Assembly (NCBI RefSeq): GCF_030272615.1
Contig: NC_081413.1
Location: 20,958,501 to 21,022,500, forward strand
Direction of reading: 5' to 3'
Length of the DNA: 64,000 nucleotides
Source: Cryptomeria japonica
Lineage: Eukaryota > Streptophyta > Pinopsida > Cupressales > Cupressaceae
Under the pieces are notes generated by a model. The model was not told the origin of the DNA. It saw only the letters and a program-made list of their open reading frames with translations, and ran no database searches. Numbering within the stretch: position 1 is the first letter of the stretch; every line of letters starts with the position of its first letter. Made by a program: the position numbers and the translations under genes. Positions 56,532 to 64,000 of this stretch are shown in pieces.

Positions 56532-57461
56532 TTATAGAAACTTCATGAAAGGTTCTCCACTCTTTTTATTGGTGTGACACAAGTCTAGAATTGTGATCTC
56601 ATGTTGTATGTTATACGCATATTGTGAAACAAACTTGTTCACCAATTCTTCAAATGATCTAATTCCAGGTGGAAGTTTCAAGAACCATTCCATAGCTTGT
56701 CCACTTAATCTCTTTGGAAATAACCTCATTATGTATGTGTCCTCATGTGTGAATTCCATACTTATCATGCAAAATTCTCTTATATGATCTTGTGGATTAG
56801 TTCTTCCATTATATTTGTCATATCTAGGAGTTTTAGAATTTGGAGGAAAATGTATCATGTTAAGACTTCTGTCAAATGGATAAGGACAAATTTCTTGAAG
56901 CAAATATATCTTAGTATTTCCTCTTTGTATATCTTGAATTTACATTTGAAGAGTTTGTATCTATTGCATGAGAGATAAGAGAGGATCATCGACATGATTT
57001 TTCCTAGTATCATCATGAGTTCTTGTGTGATCATGATCTCTTCTTGTCTCATCATGATTCATTCTTGTGTCATCATTAGTTTTTCGTGTGTCCTCATCAG
57101 TTCTTGTGTCATCACGATTCCTTCTTGCATCATCATTAGTTCTTCGTGTGTCCTCATGAGTTCTCATATCATCAGGAATTCTTGTTTCATCCTTTTTGTG
57201 ACTGAAAATTTCTTCATTTTGTTCATTGTCATTGTAAGTGTCACTTGATCTTTTGCTTTGGCTTAAATTGTTTACATTAAAATCTTGGGGAAGTTTAGCA
57301 CTAGATTTTGCTAGCATTAGGAAGTATTTTTCTTTTTCACCCTCCAATGTTTTATCCATGAATTTATCAAATTTAGGATCTTGTTAGATTTTTCTGATGT
57401 GTTGATCAATTATCTCTTCTTCTTGTATTTCATTTTCTTGTGTCTCATGATCATCTGCCAT
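56532..57461 (-). pseudogene. Ty3/Tat gag, N-terminal and capsid domains
   Basis: The likely start is the ATG at 57461 (MADDHETQENEIQEEE). An acidic N-terminus is followed by a repetitive charged segment (57195-56990), then after one stop the retrotransposon gag domain: PRYDKYNGRTNPQDHIREFC, MRLFPKRLSGQAMEWFLKLP and SFEELVNKFVSQY. These match the Pfam retrotrans_gag pattern. The frame is the same throughout, broken by stops near 57400 and 56960. Confidence 0.85.
56990..57195. repeat. Short tandem repeat encoding DDTR units in gag
   Basis: The DNA repeats blocks such as TCATCATGAGTTCTTGTG and TCATCATTAGTTCTTCGTGT. In gag these give recurring DDTR/EDTR/DDAR words with Asn, His and Arg between them, about 6-7 residues apart in larger 20-residue units. 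Confidence 0.85.
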
Positions 57462-58277
57462 TTCAAGTGTTTCTATTTCTATTTCTTTGATCTTTTGTCT
57501 CCAAGCCTTGGTTAAAATGGGCATACACGTGTTCTAAATGTTTTGCAAGGTTTCAATTTTCTATAATGTGTCTTAATAAGTGATCAATTGTTGAGGTAAA
57601 TATGATAGATTGATAAGACACAAAATGGTCATTCAAGTATTTGTGAGTTTGCAAGTTTTTCGATCTCAGTATTTTTTTATATGACCAAGTTCAATAGGAA
57701 TGATATATCCTATGATAGAGAATGAGGTTAATATAATCAAGCATTGTAGTTTTCTGATAAAGGATGATAGATCCTAATGAGGAAGTATGTTTGAATGATC
57801 AGTTTATCAAAGAAAATATGGTGATGCACTTTGAGATGTTAGATCTTGAAATTGTTGGAGACAAATACTTGAGAAACTTAGTGTGTCTAGCTCTTGAATA
57901 TGTTTTGATAGAAGATAACCTGATTGAGTGACCCAAGAAGATTATCTAATCAACATGTTTGATTTTCGTAGAAATGGGTTGCTTTTGTAACACAACGGTA
58001 GGGGCATACTATCAAGATGCTATGCTCAGGACGAAAAAGACCAAGAAGATGTTGTCTTGTGATGTATCAGGACTGACCAGGAAAGTATGACAGACATCTG
58101 TAAAAGATATCAGAATCGTGCAAATAAAGTTTTCTTGACTCAAGAAGATATATTTATGCATGACAAAATACATAAGACCATACGATAGACTATATGTAAC
58201 TAGACGACAAATTAGGTCACTTGTACGACAAACTAGATTACTCATATGAGATGTTGTTATAAGTGTTCAAAGTAGAC
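57462..58277 (-). mobile_element. Leader of the Ty3 element, proximal part
   Basis: Non-coding between the gag start and the 344-bp repeats. The 77-codon frame at 58012-58245 has no known motif. No promoter or splice site can be assigned with confidence. Confidence 0.45.
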
Positions 58278-59309
58278 AATAGAAGTTGTATGATTGTATG
58301 ATAATACATAGAGGCTCATACGACAATTCTTAGATATCAGTACAACAAATTGGCAATGGAGGTCTTGAATCATATGGAATAGGATCATACAAGAAATGAC
58401 TTTTGACAGGAAATAGGGTTTTGACCACTGATTTTGATGCTTTAGTTGATTATTCAGGTTTTCCAGTTTCAGTTTCAGGTTGTTCAGTGATACTTTTAGA
58501 TATTTCAAGGATAAAGACACAACAGACATGCAAGATGTAAAGTGAATTCAATAACATCACGCTAATCCTAAGAAAGTTGGCTGAGAGAGAAAACCTTTTC
58601 TTGCAAACTTAGGTACATGCTAATAGAAGTTGTAGGATCGTATGATAATATGTAGAGGCTCATACGACAATTCTCAGATATCAATACGACAAACTGGCAA
58701 TGGAGGTCTTGACTCATATGGAATTGGATCATACAAGAAATGAGTTTTGATAGGAAATAGGGTTTTGACCACCAATTTTGATGCTTCAGTTGATTATTCA
58801 GGTTTTCCAGTTTCAGTTTCAGGTTGTTTAGTGATAGTTTTAGATAGTTCAAGGATAAAGACACAACAGACACGCAAGATGTAAAGTGAATTCAATAACA
58901 TCATGCTAATCCTAAGAAAGTTGGTTGAGAGAGAAAACCTTTTCTTGCAAAATTAGGTACACGCTAATAGAAGTTGTAGGATCGTATGATAATATGCAAA
59001 GGCTCATATGACAATTCTCAAATATCAGTATGACAAATTGGCAATGGAGGTCTTGACTCATATGGAATTGGATCATACAAGAAATGAGTTTTGATAGGAA
59101 ATAGGGTTTTGACCACCGATTTTGATGCTTCAGTTGATTATTCAGGTTTTGCAGTTTTAGTTTCAGGTTGTTCAGTGATAGTTTTAGATAGTTCAAGGAT
59201 AAAGACACAACACACACGCAAGATGTAAAGTGAATTCAATAACATCATGCTAATCCTAAGAAAGTTGGCTGAGAGATAAAAACTTTTCTTGCAAACTTAG
59301 GTACACCCA
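58278..59309. repeat. 344-bp tandem repeat, three copies
   Basis: The word AGAAGTTGTA recurs at 58281, 58625 and 58969, giving an exact period of 344 bp and a total of 1032 bp. Copies 2 and 3 are closer to each other than to copy 1. Antisense frames of 90, 101 and 101 codons (58529-58257, 58873-58568, 59217-58912) recur, all starting near VVSLSL-YLK-SLNNLK. Because 344 is not a multiple of three they cannot join into one frame. Confidence 0.92.
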
Positions 59310-60355
59310 ATAGCTAATCAAAATATGGCCACTAAGTCATGCAATGGATTCTCAATGTTGTACTAGCCGAATACAAATGCCAATGGGGGCACAATATGAC
59401 AAATATCCTGGGAGAATTACTATCTCTCTTGCACAAATATTGTCCCCCTTTAGGAGGTGAACCAAGTAGCTTCTATCCTAGAGTTTTTAGTAAGGGTTTT
59501 AATTCAAAGTTACCCCTTGAAGTTGCACAAGCATGATTGATGCCTATAGCCCGATAATGTACCAAGAAAGATGTAGTCACACAATCATGATTGAGACCAT
59601 GAGGCCCTACAAAATGCCTGATATGAGAAATCTCAAAGAGAAAACTCAAATAACTCCATCCTCCGAGAATTTAATCTCAAAGAGGCCTATTTATTATAGT
59701 GAGTTGGAATGCTTGGGTTTAGTTGTACTCACTTGGGTCATTCTCACATGGTGATTACTTTTTCCCACTCTGACAGACCCACTAAAGGAACACAAATCTC
59801 AAACTAGAAAATATTCAAGGGTCTCGATTTCTTATTGTCTGTGTAGACAAGAGCACAATCTCCTACCTTTTAGAATTTTCTCAAATACGAAAAAATAGAT
59901 TTGTTTATTTATCACATCTCAATTTAGGTTCCAAGAAAACAATTAAGAATACATAAAGTTTTCTTGAATCTACTTAGGCAATCTGCAAAAACAACAAATC
60001 AATAATCATATTGTGTTTTAGCAATACAAGTGTGTTCTTGGAGAAACATTTTGTGAAAACTTGTCAGGCTATGAAAATCACTTGGATAGACAGATAACAG
60101 CTTAGGGTTAGCATTAGTCCTAGAAAAATAAAATTAGAACAACCCCTAAAAGTACTCGATTTTTCATGCCGGAAACCATAAAATTATACAACTTTCTCAC
60201 CTCACCATACAAGAATTCTCACCTACCCATACAATAGAAGATAGAATAGCATACTATAATGAATAGAATGTCGTATGATATTTTGCAGAGAATGTATGGA
60301 CGTAATCCGAAAGATGAGATTTTGATGATCTGCAAGACCAAAAAATGGAGTTTTC
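59310..60355 (-). mobile_element. Leader of the Ty3 element, distal part
   Basis: About 1 kb of non-coding sequence between the repeat array and the PBS. Plus-strand frames at 59339-59536 and 59533-59754 are antisense to the element and show no known domain. Confidence 0.5.
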
Positions 60356-60374
60356 AGCCCCACAATGGGCACCA
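60356..60374 (-). promoter_or_regulatory. Primer-binding site of the Ty3 element
   Basis: On the minus strand TGGTGCCCATTGTGGGGCT, close to the TGGCGCCCA-TGTGGGG primer sites common in plant Ty3 elements. It lies six bases inside the LTR edge at 60381. Confidence 0.8.
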
Positions 60375-60380
60375 ATTAAA

Positions 60381-61514
60381 TGTGTGTGTGAAATTTGGAA
60401 TCTAAAACAAAAACACTCAATAAATCATTGAATTCATGGTTATTTGATTAAAATTAGTAAATGTAAAAACCATAACAAATCGACTTATCGCCTCCTAAAA
60501 GATGCGAGTATAGATTTACTCTCATATTTATCTAAGTAATATCAGTGACTAGACCACACCAAGATGAATGATTTAATCTATATGAATGCAAACTAAATGA
60601 ATGAAAGTTTAATAAAATTAAGCTAGATTAACCTAAAATGATATGAGATGCATGATTGTATGCATGATTAATCTAAAATGCTAATTATGTTGGATGATTG
60701 AGATAGCTACTTCATGATAATGCAAATGATATGAAATGCATGATTGTATGCATGATTAATCTAAAATGCTAATTATAATAGATGATTGAGATAAAAATTC
60801 CTATAGTAATGATGCTAAAATCTAGGATGCAAGGGACCTTTTATTGCTCCAAACTGAGGGGTATTTATAGGAATTCCAAGGCAAAATTTGAGGTGGCGGG
60901 AATCAACATTCCAGATTTGATCTGAAGATATCAAGGGCTAAGATTGGCGAAGTTGGAGAAGAGGTTGGAGGAAGGGACACTTATCATCTCTGTGGTGACA
61001 AGTGTCAAGGAACCTTGCTCATGAGAGGGCAAGTGTCCAAGGGAGGAGACATGTGGCAAAATTTCCATGTGTCTCAAGGGGAGAATATCCAACCCATAAG
61101 AGGTTAGGATAAAAGAGGTTAGGATGTTTAAGATATGATAGGGTTAGTTAAACCCCAAATTAGATAGAATGGGTTAGGTTAGCTGGATAGAAGTTAGGAG
61201 CCATGTGCTCAATTTGAATTGAGAAATTCAAATAATTAGAAAATGATAATTAATCTCAACAAATTTGAGTTTGTTAATCTTAATTAGGAATTATAAGAAT
61301 TGATTTAAATGAGGAGAATTAATTAATTGGAAATTAATTAATCAAAGGGGGATTATTGAATGAACTATATAAATAAATCAATTAGACTTATTTACTAGTA
61401 GATGAATAGGGAAATTAATCAAATTGCTTGTGAATTTAATCAATTGGGAAGGGGGACTAACTAAATAACCACGTATTTAATTAATCATATTTAGACCATT
61501 TTTAGGTGTATATA
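60381..61514 (-). mobile_element. 5' LTR of the Tat-type Ty3 element
   Basis: The inner end (minus strand CACACACA) is fixed by the PBS. The outer end near 61505-61514 is inferred from GGTGTATATA, which matches the LTR start at 36310-36319 (GGTGCCTACA) with changes. It contains AT-rich TTAATTAATT blocks and an 88-bp tandem duplication. Confidence 0.6.
60636..60795. repeat. 88-bp tandem duplication in the Ty3 LTR
   Basis: AAATGATATGAGATGCATGA at 60636 recurs as AAATGATATGAAATGCATGA at 60724, each followed by TTGTATGCATGATTAATC. Confidence 0.85.
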
Positions 61515-62020
61515 ATATGAATCCTATCATAACAAGTGAAATGCATTTTAATGAAATGAATGCGATAATGGAAGTGATAAAAAATTAACCCTAAAATGAA
61601 AATGAATCCTAAAAATGGAAATCAAGAAGATCTAAAATAAAAATGATATGAAATGAACCCTAAAATGAAAATGATATGAATGAAAATGAATCCTAAAAAT
61701 GAAAATGAAGAAGATCCAAAGTGAGAATGATATGAAATGAATGAAAATGAATCCTAAAAATGAGAATGAAGAAAATCCAAAATGAGAATAATATGAAATG
61801 AACCCTAAAATAAAAATGATATGAATGAAAAGAGATAAAGCCTAAAATGAACCCTAGAATGAATGAAAAGGATCTAAAATGATGATGAAATTGATGTAAG
61901 GTGCAAATGAAATGAAATGAAAATGATTTAAAATAAAAATGATATGAAATGAATTTTAGGAAAAAATGAAAGTGTAAATGAAATAGATCCTAAAGTAAAA
62001 GGCAATGTACTAGTTAATGA
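61515..62020. repeat. A-rich degenerate tandem repeat
   Basis: About 61560-62000 is built from variations of AAATGAACCCTAAAATGAAA and AATGAATCCTAAAAATGA, arranged in higher-order units of roughly 60-85 bp with much decay. No coding capacity. Confidence 0.75.
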
Positions 62021-62593
62021 TGCAATGGTTAACGAGTGCAATCTAAAACATGTAATGGAAATGAACATATGTATTGAATCCATCCTAATGAAAAAATTTA
62101 GTCCAAACAAATGAAAACTAATAAATGAATGCAACCTAATGAATGAATGCAGCCTATGCATGTATGATGATGTGAAAATGCAAATGCAGATGTGTGTTTT
62201 TGTGATGTGCCAACCATGGTAGAATAAAATAAGTGAATAGAAGAAGAAGGAGAGGGTGGAAGAATGAATAAATTAAAGTCTTAGGGATATGAAAGGATGA
62301 ATGGGGGGAGTGATTTTTTTCTAGGTTAATATGCAGAGAGCATTCCTAAGTTTTGATATAGTGGTGGATTATATACATCGGATCAACTATAGAAGTTAGG
62401 ATGTTACAAATATCTGATGCATGCACTAGACTCTCAAACAATAGGTTATCCGTATGCATGGAATTTTTTAGATGACCACAATGGATTATATGCAAGAATT
62501 GTTGTATCACGTAAGAGAAACTATCCAACACGCCATACCAAAAATGGATCACCCAATATACACCAACCAATGAATACCAAGATATAGGATAAT
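62021..62593. other. Unclassified sequence
   Basis: No protein, LTR end or repeat recognised. The 74-codon minus-strand frame at 62346-62570 has no known motif. Confidence 0.4.
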
Positions 62594-62705
62594 TAAGGCA
62601 GTCTTAAATAGGTAATCAAGGTAGCCTTGAATATGTAATATAGGCATCCCTAAATAGGTAATTGGGGAAACCTTGAATAATCAAGGCAACCTTGAATAGG
62701 TATTG
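62594..62705. repeat. About 22-bp quasi-palindromic minisatellite, five units
   Basis: Units such as CAAGGTAGCCTTGAATATG (62617) and CAAGGCAACCTTGAATAGG (62682) repeat about every 22 bp. The best unit contains TCAAGG-CAA-CCTTGA, a 6-bp inverted repeat (62681-62695). Confidence 0.75.
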
Positions 62706-62823
62706 GCATGGGACAAAAAATAAAAAACAAAGCAAAAAGATCAATCTTGCAAACATACCACATGGCCAAAACAAATCTCTTGCCAAGAGTAGGATGTGGA
62801 TTTGGATAGAATTTGAGACACAT

Positions 62824-63180
62824 TGGACACAATGGATCACTGAGAGGTGGGGTGAAACAGTGATTTAAACTTTTCTTCTCTAACAGAGAGATACCGGTAG
62901 TATATGAAACAAACTAATTGCTAACTGGTAGCTCAAATAATGCAAACTAGGTGTGTAAATGGATTTGCTAAAAAATTAGCATAACACAAGTACAAGAATG
63001 CAACACACAACACGTACGAGGAAACCCCAAAGTGGTAAAAACCTTGGTGAGAAAAGTTGCAGGATCTTTTGCTCCAATCTTGCCTCAACAACACGTGAGA
63101 GGCAATTACTCACATCTCTATCAGAAACCACCGATAAACTAATGAAAGATCTCGGTATAGAGAATAGAACAATGAAATAG
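62824..63180 (-). mobile_element. Copia LTR remnant
   Basis: The left edge TGGACACAATGGATCACTGA is nearly identical to the LTR at 31075 and has the signature at 62840-62860 (CTGAGAGGTGGGGTGAAACA, then G). It continues with ACCGGTAG and the AACACGTGAGAGGC stretch. The right end is not defined and no PBS is adjacent, so the element is truncated on its inner side. Confidence 0.55.
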
Positions 63181-63700
63181 GAAGCCTTTCAACTTGATCA
63201 AGAAAACCAACAATTACAAAAGGACATATTTGTTGTGCAAGGGGAAGCATAAATCCAGAAGATTAAAATATTGCCATACAAATTAGTTGCAAAGAAATAA
63301 TACAGAGATTTAAATAAAAACAAAACAACACATAAGAAGCTGATTTACGTGGTAAAACCTTGACAAAAAATCAAGGAAACATACATGGGGCAAGGGTATC
63401 GATAATTTTATTGCTCAGAGAAAATAATTACAAGCTTCACAGTTGCCACAATTATAATTGCTTTTTTTATTGTTTTTTTCTTGTTTTATTGTTTTATTGT
63501 TGTCACAATCCAACAATATTGAGTAAAAAGTCATTACTTCACACAAAAGATGGCAAAATTATAGAATTGAATGCAAAAATGACTGATCTTAAGAATGCAA
63601 TCGATGTGCTGGAAGAGATTGCAAAAAATATATACCAATGTACTGAAAGCATATGGAGGTATAACCAAGGAGTAAGTGAAGAGAAAGGCAAGTGAGGAGA
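63181..63700 (+). pseudogene. Possible coiled-coil fragment in copia debris
   Basis: A plus-strand frame ends with DGKIIELNAKMTDLKNAIDV and LEEIAKNIYQCTESIW (63541-63695), which has heptad spacing. The frame upstream (63360-63540) looks non-coding. It recalls in style the coiled-coil end of the copia extra ORF at 43961-44308, but similarity is too weak to claim homology. Confidence 0.3.
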
Positions 63701-64000
63701 AAAAGGAGTGTAGTGGGAGAGTTTCTCATTGGAACCAAACAACCTTTATTGGCAATTCAATGTCATGCAATCTTCTAGACATTGAGAAGTCTAATGTAGA
63801 CAGATGCTTATCTACTGCCACAAAGAGTATCATTCTTCCTTCTAATACACTGCTTTCTGGATGGCTTTATGGTTGGTTTGGTGGGATAGTATAAATAACC
63901 ACCCTTTCTCCCAGTTCTCTGAGAAATGTATTACTCTAGAAGGGCAATGTCTCCAATTATTCATTATTTGAACTACCATTGATGTATACTCAAACAATTC
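63701..64000 (+). other. Possible LTR promoter region at the window edge
   Basis: A TATA-like TATAAATAACCACCC at 63891 and a CT-rich stretch after it suggest a retroelement promoter. The window ends before this can be tested. Confidence 0.25.

Noticed and set aside
59339-59754. Two overlapping plus-strand frames as a small gene
   Set aside because: They are antisense to the Ty3 leader, lack domains and have no promoter or splice evidence.
35045-61514. A single Ty3 element spanning from the LTR at 36319 to the LTR at 61514 around the copia cluster
   Set aside because: Orientation fits, but the two LTRs share only their general style and the 3' LTR inner sequence does not match 60381 onward, so I kept them as separate or undecided.

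Overview
This is nuclear DNA from a seed plant with a large, repeat-filled genome. AT-richness, wall-to-wall old nested LTR retrotransposons, initiator-Met-tRNA primer sites, Tat-type Ty3 elements with two RNase H domains, and copia LTRs carrying a C-tract near their 3' end all fit a plant. The slow decay of many layered elements suggests a gymnosperm, possibly a conifer, but that is inference. I found no intact single-copy host gene, tRNA, rRNA or CRISPR array. Almost every long reading frame is a retroelement fragment or a chance frame.

Layout. 1-1555: featureless AT-rich DNA. 1573-3541: repeat A, a non-LTR-type element with a 17-bp target duplication. 2335-5755: first copy of a segmental duplication that includes part of repeat A, a possible gene 5' end, and a 146-bp foldback. 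6640-8509: antisense copia fragment with its PBS and long LTR (8514-10095). 10140-12205: repeat B, related to A. 12317-24642: one LTR element with a 3.66-kb interior that encodes nothing recognisable (LARD-like). Its 3' LTR is split by a 954-bp inverted-terminal-repeat element (16951-17904) and by a tandem array of four LTRs and three short interiors (18166-24498) bounded by the 5-bp duplication GATAT.

24715-31560: second copy of the segmental duplication. It starts with repeat C and is interrupted by a truncated LINE (28243-29145) and a copia gag fragment (29220-31347). 31562-35040: decayed sense-strand copia. 35045-37305: 3' end of an antisense Ty3 element (LTR, PPT). 37306-47547: several copia 3' halves, one antisense and two sense. 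One of them carries a long extra reading frame between pol and the 3' LTR, as Sirevirus-like elements do, and all three have duplicated polypurine modules. 47548-61514: antisense Tat-type Ty3 element with 5' LTR, PBS, 344-bp leader repeats, gag, protease, RT, two RNase H domains and integrase; a 2-kb solo LTR sits in the protease. 61515-64000: minisatellites and further copia LTR remains.

The most unusual items are the four-LTR array, the A/B/C family with its serial hairpin motifs and shared frame, the non-coding LTR element with a hairpin cluster just after its PBS, and the copia extra ORF with its paired palindrome-PPT modules.
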